A stretch of DNA of 64,000 bases. It comes from Candidatus Dependentiae bacterium (GTDB lineage: Bacteria > Babelota > Babeliae > Babelales > UBA12411). How positions within the stretch are numbered: position 1 is the first letter of the stretch; each line of letters begins with the position of its first letter. The stretch covers positions 62,001 to 126,000 of the forward strand of contig DOJW01000007.1 of NCBI GenBank assembly GCA_003511165.1. Reading direction: 5' to 3'. The position numbers and the translations under genes were made by a program. Below, in pieces: positions 35,140-45,900 of the stretch. A model generated the notes under the pieces. That model was not told the DNA's origin. It did not search any database and saw only the letters and a program-made list of their open reading frames with translations.

Positions 35140-35273
35140 TGGTTACTCTCTCCAAATAATATTAAAAAAATTAACATACTAATTTTTCCTCAATTCTCTT
35201 TTCTCTGCAGCTCTAAGTTTAATGAAGGAGTATTTTACGTCAACACAATAATTTAATCAAACCTAAAAGAAAC

Positions 35274-36254
35274 TTACTTCTTATAAAAAAAATTTATTTT
35301 ATTTGAAACATCTTCAAACTTGGATGAATCTTCCACTTCGAAAAGCTCGACTCTAAAGTGCATTTGCAAGAAATCTGATTTTAATTCTTTTTTTAATTTT
35401 TTCCAAAATGTTATTTGTCTTTTTGCATATTGTCTTGTTTTTATCACAATATTTTCGATCAAAAAATCTATATCTTTTTCTAAAAATTTATCATTTTTAC
35501 CGATCCAGTCTAACAATTCTGGATAACCTATAAATTTCTTTTCTCTTAAAAAATCTTCCCATGGGGTTCCAACGATCTTTTTGACTTCATCAATCCAACT
35601 TTTGTTACTATTGATAGGTGCAATCATCTCTTGAGTTCTAATTCTTATATTTTTTTCTAAAACTTCTTTGGGCGGATTTAAAAAAAGAATAAATGCATTA
35701 AATTGCAAATCCGGCTTAGGCTTTAATTTGGAAGGCTGCATTTTAGTAGTTTGCCAAATTTTTATGGCACGGTTTATTCGGTATAAATCATTTGAATGTA
35801 GCTCTTGAGCTCTAACTGGATCTATTTTGTTTAAAAATTCCCAAGGAGTTAAATTTTCATCAATTGGCAATTCATTTAAATCCGAAGATTCCTGATTTAT
35901 AGGAGACGGAGGAAAAAATAAAGTTTTTAAATAAAATAGAGAACCTCCTACAATTATAGGAAGCTTTCCTCTTTTTTGTACTTCAAAAATTTTATCTAAA
36001 ACTAATTCGCGATATTTGCAAACAGTTAAATTTTCGGGAGTAGTAATTATATCAAAAAGATGATGCGGTATTTTTTCATTTTTCCAATCGGGCTTTGCTG
36101 TACCAATTTCAAATGGCTCGTAAAACTGTCCCATATCTGCATTGATTATTTCGCCATCAAAAAAACTAGCCAACTGCAAAGATAAAGAAGTTTTACCAGA
36201 AGCAGTTGGCCCGGAAATTATAAGAGTGTTTTGATTTTTATTAATTTCAGTCAT
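35274..36254 (-). CDS. miaA: tRNA dimethylallyltransferase MiaA
   Basis: A 326-residue protein. The P-loop is ISGPTASGKTSLSLQLA, followed by DMGQFYEPFEIGTAKPDWKNE (where the usual form has DSMQVYRGMDIGTAKP), GGSLFYLKTL, and QYAKRQITFWKK near the C-terminus. MiaA adds a dimethylallyl group to A37 of tRNAs that read UNN codons. It starts inside the 3' end of carD (8-bp overlap), so translation is likely coupled. Confidence 0.95.
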   Translation of the reverse strand: MTEINKNQNTLIISGPTASGKTSLSLQLASFFDGEIINADMGQFYEPFEIGTAKPDWKNEKIPHHLFDIITTPENLTVCKYRELVLDKIFEVQKRGKLPIIVGGSLFYLKTLFFPPSPINQESSDLNELPIDENLTPWEFLNKIDPVRAQELHSNDLYRINRAIKIWQTTKMQPSKLKPKPDLQFNAFILFLNPPKEVLEKNIRIRTQEMIAPINSNKSWIDEVKKIVGTPWEDFLREKKFIGYPELLDWIGKNDKFLEKDIDFLIENIVIKTRQYAKRQITFWKKLKKELKSDFLQMHFRVELFEVEDSSKFEDVSNKINFFYKK

Positions 36255-36807
36255 TTATGCTTGATATAGAAGAACAGTCCATTGGTCCATCGGGAGGAAA
36301 ATTAAAATTTTGGAAAGGATTTTGAAGCTGTTGTAAAATTACTTCTTTATCAATATTTTGAGCAACCAGCATCTCTTCCAAAAGTAGCTCCTTAATTGTT
36401 TTAAGTAATTTTTTTTCACCAAAAGATAAATCCTTTTCTCGAGAAGCAAGCATAAGATCTCTGTATATTTTGGTCATTTCGATTAGATCACCAGTTTGTA
36501 GTTTTAACTGATAGTCTCTATTTTTTTTGTTCCAGCTATTTGGAGAATAGTCGAAGAAAGTTTCTTTTTTATCAGGCTCTTTACTCAACTCTTCGAGAGC
36601 TTTGAAGATTGTCTTTTTATCAGATAAGTGTCTAATTCCCAAACTAACTTTTTCGTTGTAAGGAATCAAAATGGTCATTTCTTTGTAAATAAACTTTAAT
36701 TGGAAAAATCTCATTTCACTGTTTGCGACGATTTTTTCTATTATGTTTTCAATTACTGCAACTCCATACCCAGGATAAAAAACCCGATCTTTTAACTGAA
36801 AAATCAT
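36247..36807 (-). CDS. carD: CarD-like transcription regulator
   Basis: A 186-residue protein. The N-terminal RNA-polymerase-interacting Tudor-like domain starts FQLKDRVFYPGYGVAVIENI and includes IPYNEKVSLGIRHLSDKK; the C-terminal helical domain follows. CarD binds RNA polymerase beta and stabilises open complexes, often at ribosomal promoters. It overlaps miaA by eight bases and is the first gene of that pair. The tail FNFPPDGPMDCSSISSIND is not typical and is probably disordered. Confidence 0.92.
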   Translation of the reverse strand: MIFQLKDRVFYPGYGVAVIENIIEKIVANSEMRFFQLKFIYKEMTILIPYNEKVSLGIRHLSDKKTIFKALEELSKEPDKKETFFDYSPNSWNKKNRDYQLKLQTGDLIEMTKIYRDLMLASREKDLSFGEKKLLKTIKELLLEEMLVAQNIDKEVILQQLQNPFQNFNFPPDGPMDCSSISSIND

Positions 36808-37232
36808 AAAGGCCTTTCGTCTAACTTAAAAAGGATTATTAATTTTATACTACCATGAAAAGTGAATGTCTCAAAATTTCTTTTTTCTCAACAAGTGTTT
36901 ATTTTTACAAATCGAAACTTATCGAGTCAACAAATCAGATTTTTTCTAAATAAACCTTCTTAAAAAAGCGGCTCCATAAGGGCGCCTAAAAACAATAACC
37001 ACATTCTCCTAAGTCGCATTATTTTTCAAAAAAAGGGTTTATGCCCGAGTGAAGATATTTTTTTTAAATACAATTAAGCCCACGCTTCATCTTTCTATGT
37101 GAAATTAATTATATATCAATTTCTGCAAATGATTTCTAATCTTAAATAAGCTTCCTATTTACTTAATTTAATATGTTTTTATCACCCAAATCCTTTATAA
37201 TCAAAAAGAACATATCTTTTTGAAAGGATAAA
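36808..37232. other. 425-base intergenic region between divergent carD and flippase genes
   Basis: No gene is seen. It must hold divergent promoters for carD-miaA (minus) and the flippase pair (plus). A TATAAT lies at 37196-37201 with no strong -35, 32 bases before the flippase TTG, and AAAGGA sits before that start. A weak GC patch at about 36965-36990 has no clear hairpin. Confidence 0.5.
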
Positions 37233-38582
37233 TTGAATTCGGTACACCATAATTTAAAAAATAAATTCTCCACCGCTACAAAATGGAATTTGTCAGGAAC
37301 CATTTTTTTTGAAGCTTTAAAATTGATAAACCAATTTTTTCTTCTCAAAAATATGGAACTCGCAAATTATGGAAAACTTGGAACAATTTTTTCTATAATT
37401 TTTTTAACAATACATCTTAGTGGCTTTGAAGCAGAAAATTCTATATACCCATTTATTAGCGAAATAACAAAAAGCAAAAATATTTTTAGAAGCTTTTTTA
37501 AAAACTACATTTTTTTGCAAATATTATTTTTAGTAACTGGCGCAACCCTCTCTCTTTTATTTTTGAAAAACAAATTCAGTCTAGCTCTATTGATAGTTAT
37601 ATTTTTATTAATCATCTTTGAAGGCTTAAGAATCTTAATGCGATCCGCTTTGTATCTTTTATTTTTAAATAAAAAAACAATACTTACTGAAAGCGCTCTT
37701 ACAATCGCCTTCATCATTTTATCTTGGGCGCCGACATTAATCTTTCACCAAAGCCCTACAATCTTTAACATTCTTCTTTCATATCTAATAACATCAATAA
37801 TAGCTGTCATAATCTTTTTATTCTTTTTATCCAGTTACAGTTATGAGCTTGAAAACTCAACAGAAAAACTTAATACAAACTTTTTGAAAAGAATCATCAA
37901 AACAAGATGCCTGAATAGCCTTATCAAATCATCTAGCTATTTTTTCTCAGAAAACTTTTTGATCCCATTTTTTGCATTCAAATTTGGATTCGAACTTGCC
38001 GGAGTATTTAAATTCGCAAGTTACATCGCACGATCCATAAAAAGTATAGCCCATGTAATAATAGGATTTACCGGTGGAGCTCTATTATCAAATCTTAAAA
38101 GAGCCTCTCTCTACGCCAAACAGGAAGCCTTTTTACTAATCAGCAACCAATTAAATAAAATTTTATTTTTTATTTTAATTTTTTTAATAATCAATTACCA
38201 AAACATCTTTTTACCTATTTATCAATCAAAAACAATAATATTATCTTCAACTCTATTTCTATTTTTTATAATCTCTGAGCATTTACTTACTTTGTACGAG
38301 CAATTCTATCTCGTAGAAGAAGCTTTAAATAAGTTGATAACATTTAAAATGTTAGAATTTGCTTTACTTTATTTGACATTAACCTTGGGCAAAACATTAA
38401 ACCCTGTAGAATTCTTCCTAATGCTTTTAATAATAAGAATGTTAATATTTGTCATACTAGCTTTAAATGCTTATACTCTCTGGAAAATAAAACCCAACTT
38501 TAAAATACAACTTAAGTTTTTATTGATTACGATAGCTGTTTCATTAATTTTTTTAGCCGCTACAAATTTATTGAGGTTATAA
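37233..38582 (+). CDS. Polysaccharide flippase-like membrane protein (MATE/Wzx-like), first of pair
   Basis: A 449-residue protein with about 12 membrane helices and the layout of the polysaccharide flippase/MATE-like family. The start is TTG with AAAGGA five bases before it; there is no upstream ATG in frame. Such proteins move lipid-linked sugars or other substrates across the inner membrane. No glycosyltransferase is near, so the cargo is unknown. It overlaps nothing but is only two bases from the next, related gene, so the two form an operon. Paralogy with the next gene is suggested by shared topology. Confidence 0.6.
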   Translation: MNSVHHNLKNKFSTATKWNLSGTIFFEALKLINQFFLLKNMELANYGKLGTIFSIIFLTIHLSGFEAENSIYPFISEITKSKNIFRSFFKNYIFLQILFLVTGATLSLLFLKNKFSLALLIVIFLLIIFEGLRILMRSALYLLFLNKKTILTESALTIAFIILSWAPTLIFHQSPTIFNILLSYLITSIIAVIIFLFFLSSYSYELENSTEKLNTNFLKRIIKTRCLNSLIKSSSYFFSENFLIPFFAFKFGFELAGVFKFASYIARSIKSIAHVIIGFTGGALLSNLKRASLYAKQEAFLLISNQLNKILFFILIFLIINYQNIFLPIYQSKTIILSSTLFLFFIISEHLLTLYEQFYLVEEALNKLITFKMLEFALLYLTLTLGKTLNPVEFFLMLLIIRMLIFVILALNAYTLWKIKPNFKIQLKFLLITIAVSLIFLAATNLLRL

Positions 38583-38584
38583 AA

Positions 38585-40027
38585 ATGAACAAGACTCAAC
38601 TATTCAGCAAATTTAATGAAGCGATCAGATGGAATAGCTTCATTTTCATAATAGGTAAAGTAAATAAAACATTAATTACCTTTCTCCTTTTTTATAAATT
38701 ACCTGCAAATGAGTTTTCCAGCTGGGCAAATATCACAAGCATCATCTTTATTTTGGCTTTATGGGCAGATTTTGGATTTTCAAAATCACTTCCTCTTTAC
38801 TGCATCAAATTTGCAAAGAATACAAAATTAAAAAAAATATTTATAAAAAAGATTATTATTTTCAAAATAGCCATATCGCTTCTTACTAATATCATATTTT
38901 TAATTTTCTCACCCAAGCTAATTCAACTCTTAGGGCTCTCTTACAATACGTCGTATTTTTATCTTGGCAGCTTACTTTTCTTCACAGAAAGCACCAAATC
39001 TGTTATTCGAATACTTTTTCACTCATATTTTTGGCAAAAAACTTTTAATAGCATTGAAAGCATAATAATCACATTACAAACTTTTTTCACAATCCTTATA
39101 TTGAGCAAATCTTCGTATTCAAACTATCTCGTTTCAAACCTTTTTATTATCGAAATAGTTAGCGGAGCAGTTCTAATAGCAATCTCTTTAACTATTTTAA
39201 AAAATTTAGAAAAAGACAAGGATTACCAGGGGGAAGAAGCTTTAAACGAAAAGAAACTCACAAAAGAATTCATAAACCATTCATTAATCATGTGGGGATT
39301 TGTAGGAATCAATAGTTTAACCGAAAGAAATTTCTTACTCCCATTTTTAACATTTACTTTAGGACAAACAATCGCAAACATTTTCAAAGTAGCAAACGAT
39401 TTTGCCTTACTATTCCAAAGATTCATAATCAAAACACTAGGAACAACCCCTACCTCTATCCTAGCTCATGCAGAAAACTACAACCTAAAAGCAGATTCAA
39501 ACAAAAACGTCTTCAAAGAAGTTTTTATCAAATTAAACAAGCAGATAATCAACCTTACAATGCCACTACTCGGAATATTAGTTATCACCTACAATCTAAT
39601 AGATAAAAAAGATAAATTGGCATCTTTCTATAAGCTAGAAATCTTCTCCAGTTACTTCTTGTTTAAAGTTTTCATATTTTTAACAATTATATATCTTTCT
39701 CAAATACTCTTTATCGCATACGACAGACTTTTAGAAGTCAAAAGAGATTACAAAGAGTTGTACAAAAGCTTTATTCCATACATTTTTATAATAATATTCT
39801 TTATATTAGGAATAGTGTTCAAAGATCCATTCCATATACATCTTTCACTAATATCAACACTACTTATCATAAACGGACTTAAGATATGTAGCACCGCAAT
39901 TCGTATCTACTATTCTTACAAAAAGTATAAGATCGCATTCCCACTTAAATACTTTATTCTTTATTCATCTTTAACTTTTGCAATAGCACAATTAATAAGC
40001 TTTTTATTAGAAGTAATAACTGTATAA
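38585..40027 (+). CDS. Polysaccharide flippase-like membrane protein, second of pair
   Basis: A 480-residue protein with about 12 membrane helices, resembling the upstream protein (for instance ENFLIPFFAFKFGFELAGVFK there against ERNFLLPFLTFTLGQTIANI here). It starts two bases after its neighbour, so they are co-translated and may form a heterodimer or act on related cargo. Family knowledge: members export lipid-linked oligosaccharides. No sugar-transfer genes flank them. Function otherwise unknown. Confidence 0.6.
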   Translation: MNKTQLFSKFNEAIRWNSFIFIIGKVNKTLITFLLFYKLPANEFSSWANITSIIFILALWADFGFSKSLPLYCIKFAKNTKLKKIFIKKIIIFKIAISLLTNIIFLIFSPKLIQLLGLSYNTSYFYLGSLLFFTESTKSVIRILFHSYFWQKTFNSIESIIITLQTFFTILILSKSSYSNYLVSNLFIIEIVSGAVLIAISLTILKNLEKDKDYQGEEALNEKKLTKEFINHSLIMWGFVGINSLTERNFLLPFLTFTLGQTIANIFKVANDFALLFQRFIIKTLGTTPTSILAHAENYNLKADSNKNVFKEVFIKLNKQIINLTMPLLGILVITYNLIDKKDKLASFYKLEIFSSYFLFKVFIFLTIIYLSQILFIAYDRLLEVKRDYKELYKSFIPYIFIIIFFILGIVFKDPFHIHLSLISTLLIINGLKICSTAIRIYYSYKKYKIAFPLKYFILYSSLTFAIAQLISFLLEVITV

Positions 40028-40189
40028 AAAATAACAAAAGAGACGTCGATTTTTTATAAAAAGTTGTGATCTGTAAAAAAACGCGCAATTTCCCTTTTTT
40101 TGAAAAAACGTTTTTCTAAAATTTTAAAAACTATTCTAATGACTTATAATTTTGAAATTTATATTTATTTAGAGTTTAAAAATTGCGAT

Positions 40190-40243
40190 CTATTGGTAAA
40201 GTTTATTACTTAGTAAATGGTTCGTACTATTGGTAAAGCTTTA
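40190..40243 (+). repeat. Direct repeat CTATTGGTAAAG(T/C)TTTA x2
   Basis: Two copies 37 bases apart (40190-40205, 40227-40243), in an AT-rich non-coding area. They could be protein-binding iterons or chance. Confidence 0.4.
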
Positions 40244-40471
40244 CTCTTTTATTTTTATTTTATTAATCGTGTACATATACATACATATATAGAGAGAAAT
40301 ATTAATAAGCACCAACCAATATATTATTATTAATTCATTTTAATTACTTACGTATTGCATAATGCATTACATACATAAGTATATGTGTACATATATATGC
40401 ATATTCCTTATATAAATCTTAATATAAATCTTAGAGGCACGGAGTCGACGCATTTTGTCCCATAAAAAATA

Positions 40472-40519
40472 CCCCCAAAGCCCTTCCCCCTAGCCCCATT
40501 TCCTAACCCAAAAGCCCCC
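40472..40519 (-). other. G-quadruplex-capable G-rich tract (minus strand)
   Basis: On the minus strand the tract has seven G-runs (lengths 5, 3, 2, 4, 5, 3, 5) separated by two to eight bases, meeting the usual G-quadruplex pattern of four runs of three or more G. The plus strand is C-rich. This is striking in an AT-rich genome with no gene on it. Confidence 0.6.
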
Positions 40520-40839
40520 AAAGAAACGACAAAAGGCGGAAGACGGAGTGCCCTCTCAATCCGCCACGGTGGGGGTTAACATAATAAAAATCGAAGCTAA
40601 AAATTTTAAATTTAGCACCTGTTTTCCGACCCAATCGCTCAAATCTTCTACAAAAGTATTATACGACATAGAATTTCACTTTTATAAGACTAAATGGTAG
40701 CTAATATTAAATTTCCAAAAAGCGTCAAAGTCTTAGTGTGTTGGACTCATAAAAAATTAAAATCTGCGCTAAACCGCCCCCTGCGAATCCATCACTCAGC
40801 GGCAATTATACGCAAATTACATAAAATAAAAAAACCCAC

Positions 40840-40868
40840 TTGACAAATCTTCATCCAATCACTAAGAT
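40840..40868 (+). promoter_or_regulatory. Sigma70-type promoter of dnaK
   Basis: TTGACA at 40840-40845, a 17-base spacer, and TAAGAT at 40863-40868, 48 bases before the dnaK start. No CIRCE inverted repeat is seen near it, so HrcA control is not supported. Confidence 0.6.
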
Positions 40869-40915
40869 TTCTTATGTTAAAATTATAATAATTTAGATAT
40901 AAAAAAGAGGTAAAA

Positions 40916-42811
40916 ATGGCAAAAATTATAGGGATCGATCTTGGTACCACCAACTCTGTTGTCTCTGTTATGGAGGGTGGATCACCAAAAGTTATTCCAA
41001 ATCAAGAAGGAAACAACACAACTCCTTCTATTGTCGCATTCACAAATGATGGCTCCAGACTCGTCGGCTCAGTGGCAAAACGTCAAGCTGTAACAAATGC
41101 TGAAAACACAATTTTCTCCGTAAAAAGATTTATCGGCAAAAAGTACGCCGAAGTCAAAGATGAAGAAAAACATATTCCTTATAAAATAGCTGCATCTAGC
41201 AATGGTGACGTAGTTGTCAAAATAAAAGACAAAGAATTTTCACCACAAGAAATTTCCGCCGCTATTTTGCAAAAACTCAAACAAGCAGCCGAAGATTTCC
41301 TTGGCGAAAAAGTAACCGCCGCTGTTATCACCGTTCCTGCTTATTTCAATGATGCACAAAGACAAGCTACAAAAGACGCAGGCCAAATTGCAGGATTAGA
41401 GGTTAAAAGAATTATAAATGAGCCAACAGCAGCCGCACTTGCTTATGGACTTGATAAAAAGAAAAATGAAACAATCGCAGTATTCGACTTCGGTGGCGGT
41501 ACATTTGATATTTCCGTTCTAGAAGTTGGCGACGGAGTTGTTGAAGTTAAATCTACAAACGGCGATACTATGCTAGGTGGCGATAACATTGATAACAAAT
41601 TAATCGAATACATGATCGGCGAGTTCAAAAAAGAAAGCGGAATCAATCTTCAAAATGACAAAATGGCTCTTCAAAGGCTCAAAGAAGCTGCAGAAAAAGC
41701 AAAGATCGAACTTTCTTCTACTCTTGAAACAGAAATAAATCTTCCATACATCACAGCAGACGCGACAGGACCAAAGCATTTTGTTTTAAAACTTTCTAGA
41801 TCTAAATTCGAAAGCCTTTGCAATGATATTTTCAACAAGCTTTTCGAACCATGCAAAAAGGCTATCGCTGATGCCGCTGTCTCTACATCACAAATTGATG
41901 AAGTTATTCTAGTCGGTGGTTCAACGCGTATTCCCAAAATTCAACAAATGGTCAAAGACTTTTTTGGTAAAGAACCAAACAGAAGCGTAAACCCTGATGA
42001 AGTAGTTGCAATGGGCGCAGCTATCCAAGGTGGAGTTTTAGCAGGAGATGTAACAGACTTGCTTCTATTAGATGTTACACCACTCTCTCTTAGCATCGAA
42101 ACTCTTGGTGGTGTTGCTACAAAAGTTATCGAGCGTAACACAACCATACCAACTAAACGTAATCAGATATTCTCGACAGCAGAAGACAATCAATCTGCAG
42201 TAGATATTCACATTGTTCAAGGTGAACGTGAATTTGCAAGAGATAACAAAACGCTTGGTCAATTTCGATTAGACGGAATTCCACCAGCACCTCGCGGCTT
42301 ACCAAAAATCGAAGTTACATTCGACATTGATGCAAACGGAATATTGCACGTTTCTGCAAAAGATCAAGGAACAGGCAAAGAACAATCTATCACAATCTCT
42401 AATGCAAGCGGTCTTTCAAAAGAAGATGTCGACAAACTTGTAAAAGAAGCAAAACTTCACGAAGAAGAAGATAAAAAGAAAAAAGAAGTTCTTGAAAAGC
42501 GCAACCATTTGGACAATGTAATCAATCAAATGGAAAAATTGATCAAAGAAAACAAAGAGAAACTTCCAATCGCAGAAGTAGATAAAGTAGAAAAAGCTAT
42601 CGAAGATGCAAAAGTTGTCATGAAAGAAAAAGAAAATGACGGCGAAGCTCTTCAAAAGGCAACTGATGATCTACTTCAAGCTTCTCAAGCAATTTCTCAA
42701 ATTCTTTATCAAGAAGCACAAAAGAAACAAGAACAACCAGGAGCAACACCTTCTGATGAAAACAAAGATAAAAAAGATGACACAATCGATGCAGAAGTTG
42801 TAGACAAATAA
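40916..42811 (+). CDS. dnaK: Chaperone Hsp70 DnaK
   Basis: A 631-residue Hsp70. [19 protein letters not shown] starts the ATPase domain, followed by [19 protein letters not shown] and [14 protein letters not shown]. The substrate-binding domain contains [17 protein letters not shown] and the C-terminal tail ends in Asp/Lys-rich DAEVVDK (the usual EEVKDKK variant). DnaK folds and refolds proteins with DnaJ and GrpE, which are not in the window. GAGG precedes the ATG. Confidence 0.98.
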   Translation: MAKIIGIDLGTTNSVVSVMEGGSPKVIPNQEGNNTTPSIVAFTNDGSRLVGSVAKRQAVTNAENTIFSVKRFIGKKYAEVKDEEKHIPYKIAASSNGDVVVKIKDKEFSPQEISAAILQKLKQAAEDFLGEKVTAAVITVPAYFNDAQRQATKDAGQIAGLEVKRIINEPTAAALAYGLDKKKNETIAVFDFGGGTFDISVLEVGDGVVEVKSTNGDTMLGGDNIDNKLIEYMIGEFKKESGINLQNDKMALQRLKEAAEKAKIELSSTLETEINLPYITADATGPKHFVLKLSRSKFESLCNDIFNKLFEPCKKAIADAAVSTSQIDEVILVGGSTRIPKIQQMVKDFFGKEPNRSVNPDEVVAMGAAIQGGVLAGDVTDLLLLDVTPLSLSIETLGGVATKVIERNTTIPTKRNQIFSTAEDNQSAVDIHIVQGEREFARDNKTLGQFRLDGIPPAPRGLPKIEVTFDIDANGILHVSAKDQGTGKEQSITISNASGLSKEDVDKLVKEAKLHEEEDKKKKEVLEKRNHLDNVINQMEKLIKENKEKLPIAEVDKVEKAIEDAKVVMKEKENDGEALQKATDDLLQASQAISQILYQEAQKKQEQPGATPSDENKDKKDDTIDAEVVDK

Positions 42812-42834
42812 AACTCTACACATAACTTACAAAT

Positions 42835-42868
42835 AAAAAAGAGTCCGCTAAAAAACGGACTCTTTTTT
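42835..42868 (+). terminator. Bidirectional terminator, dnaK and the PEP-synthase-like gene
   Basis: Stem around GAGTCCG/CGGACTC with A/T-rich ends and loop CTAAAAAA. It is the same hairpin as at 54029-54058 with one compensated base pair (C-G there, T-A here), so it belongs to the same terminator family. Confidence 0.88.
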
Positions 42869-42909
42869 TGTTAAAAAATATCTATCTTATACAAGATTAT
42901 CAACGACTT

Positions 42910-45900
42910 TTATTCTGGCACAGTACTTGCTATAGATAATGCCACGCTTCGCGCCGCAAGATCCGCCTGTTTTTTGGCTATAAGTTCTTGCAATTGCGGT
43001 AAGTATTCTTGAAGTTCTTGTGCGATTCTATAGAATTCAGGTGTTGGTTCTTGAATTTCTCTTATTACAGCTTGCGCTTGTTCAAATCCGTACCCATAGT
43101 CAAATATTTTTTCAAAAAGACCTAAAGCATCGTACTGATCTTGCCCTGAATTATTCCACGGATCTAATTTAAACACCTCTACAGCAGCATTTGCTGCTTG
43201 AGTAAAACCTTTACCCTTTCCAAATAACTTAGAAAAAATCTTCATAGCATTACCTCTTGATAGTTTATATATAAATTCTAAAGCTGCATATTCCACAGCC
43301 TTGGAAAAGCTTTTTTCATGCTCAACAAGATTAATGAAAAATTTTGTTTTTACATTAAATGGCTCACCGCATTCCTCATTTGAGGGTAAAAGTGTTTCAT
43401 TAAGAACTTTTTCTGCTTCGTCAAAACCCTTTCCATATTCAAACAGTTTATTAAAAAGCTCCACAGCACGACTCTTGCTTAAATCATTGCTTGATTTTAA
43501 GGCCCCACAAGCAACTTTTATTGACTCTGGGAAGCCTTTACCCTTGTCTAAAAGCGAATAAAACATTAGTAAAATCTTTTCACCTTTTGAATTATCTTGC
43601 ATCAGAGTTATTGCAGCTGGAATAATTGGCGAAAGATCTAATACATCAAGAGGGATTTCTTGTAAAAAATTCCTTGCTACAACAGAATGCAGATTATTAG
43701 CGATGACAGTTATTATTTGAGGATAAATTTGTTTTTTCCCCAGAAGAGCTGCACATAATCGAACAATTTCTTCTTGAACTACAGGATTTTTTGTTAGCAA
43801 AACTGCGTTCAAAGCTTCAAAAGCCTGCTGGTAGTATGGCAGTTCTTGAACTATCGCTGATAAAAGACTTAACGCAATTGCTTGTTTTTGCGGGTTACCT
43901 ATTTTGGCAAATTGAACAGCCTTATTAACAAAAAGAGAAATATCCTGTTTGTTTTCAATTAATATTTTCATTGCAGCAGTATGCATTTCGGAAAGTACTC
44001 TAATTAATTCTGGTTTTTCAAAAGAAAGCTTTAATATTTTATATGCAAAAGCTATTTGCTGATCTTTAGGTAATGATGTTAAGAATGACCCTACAGTTGG
44101 TAATGCTTCTAATGAAATTTCCGCAAGATCAATTACTTTATCTAAGAAATACATAATAAGTGAAATATTAGATTTTTCTCCCAACACAATTTTACCACTA
44201 ACATTTTTTTCACTCAAAGAAACCGTAGTCCCTGTTTGCAAAAAGCTTCCCATCACTAAAACAAAATCTCTAATAACATTCCAACGCAACAAACTACCCT
44301 GGTCTCCGATCATAACAATCTCAAGAAAACCGCTGTTTGTTTTTTTATTGTAAGTTAGTATAATTCGCGCACTATGGTTACCAAGTGAAATATTATATGA
44401 AAAACTTACTATAGGAGGATCAAATTGTACGCCTACTAGTAATGCATCTCGCATTCCCAAATAAAATTTATTTATCGTAATAAAGTCTTTCAATTTTTGT
44501 ATCCAATTAGGCAGGTCAATTTTTTCACCACCAATTTTTTTGTGCCATCCACTTACGATATTTAAAAGAGATTGATGAATAAGCGTAAAAAAATCTTCTA
44601 GAGTTGTTGGTTGTATTCCACGCAAACCACCACTTCCCAGAGCCACCGAACCTACATCAAATCCGCGTGAAGATTTAAGATTGTTTGAATCAATTGTTAC
44701 GCATGCATCAAAACGGTTTAAACGATAACGTTGCACACTTATTTCATTTTCCCCAAATAACTCTGAAACTTGTAATGATTTAGTCCACAAAATCAACAAA
44801 TCCCTGTATCTTTCAAGCATTTTTTTGAATGTAAAAATTTTATCACTGTGTTTTTCATATTCAGGACTATCTTTGGATGTAACAATTTTATAATTGGCAC
44901 TACCTTCAACAGTTTTTATAGCTCCATCAAATTTACTTACCAATTGCTCCATGGTATGCAAAGCTATCATTTTACCAAGTTGGTTAGAGCTATTAAAACC
45001 AGTCAAAAAATCTTCTGATTTAAAATATTTAACTATATCATTTATAAAACTGTTCCATGTTTTTTCAAACTTTGATGGATTATCTAATGCATTGAGATTA
45101 ATACTCTCAAGTTTTTTGCTAATTTTATTAAGTTGATCAATAAATATTTTCACCTCGCTATATTGGTCACTGAGAGTTGTAGCAACATCTTCAGCATTGC
45201 CCGATTTATCTTTGTATGTTTGCGCAAACAACGTGTTTTGCCAAAGCGGTAAAATATTAAGTCTTCCCAAATGAGCAAACATAACGTTAAAGTTTTTTTG
45301 TAAATTTACATCTTTAATGGTTGTCAACTTGGAAACAAAATTCAACCATTCTTGTTGTAGTTCATTAGTAAGTGCAAATTCTTTTAATTTTATATACTGA
45401 ACTGCTTGTAAAACAATTATCTTACTTGCTGGGCGCCGTGGAGGAAAACCAATTTTTTGTTTTTGCAACAATAGCTTTTGACTTGAAGCCTCCTGCTGTA
45501 GTGTTTTTGCCAAAGTTACAAGAGAAAAACCGTCAATAATATCGTTTCCTGGTTGTTGATAGATTAGCGTTTCAAGTTGTCTAATTGAAAAAAGACGGAG
45601 AATATACCCTAATGATCCTGGTTGGTAGCCAATTAGCGATTTGATGCTATTAGCTATAGTGTATACCCATGCACCGAACTGTTCGATTTCTGCATCAAGG
45701 GCTTGATTTAAAATCACCTTTTTCCCAGCCTTGGTAACAGTCTTGTCTATCATAAACATTAGTTCAAATAATGAATTAAGAGCTTCATCACGAGGTAAGG
45801 TTTTAATATTATAGACAAGTTCCTGCGTCTTTTTATCGGCCAATTTCTTGTGAAGCTCTATGCTTATAACGGCATCCCATGGCTTAGAGGAAGTATCTTG

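Larger units (their letters stand above)
40028..40915. other. 888-base non-coding region before dnaK
   Basis: No gene is visible. From 40141 to 40420 it is AT-rich with palindromes (TACATACATA, ATATGTGTACATATATATGC and ATTGCATAATGCAT types), and a 16-17-base direct repeat CTATTGGTAAAG(T/C)TTTA at 40190-40205 and 40227-40243. From 40437 to 40580 there is a C-rich patch very unlike the rest. The last 90 bases hold the dnaK promoter. It resembles neither tmRNA, RNase P RNA nor SRP RNA. Confidence 0.55.

Noticed and set aside
40437..40640. tmRNA, RNase P RNA or SRP RNA in the GC-rich patch
   Set aside because: Conserved core motifs of these RNAs are absent on both strands.
40600..40915. CIRCE element upstream of dnaK
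   Set aside because: No TTAGCACTC-N9-GAGTGCTAA-like inverted repeat; only a sigma70-type promoter is visible.
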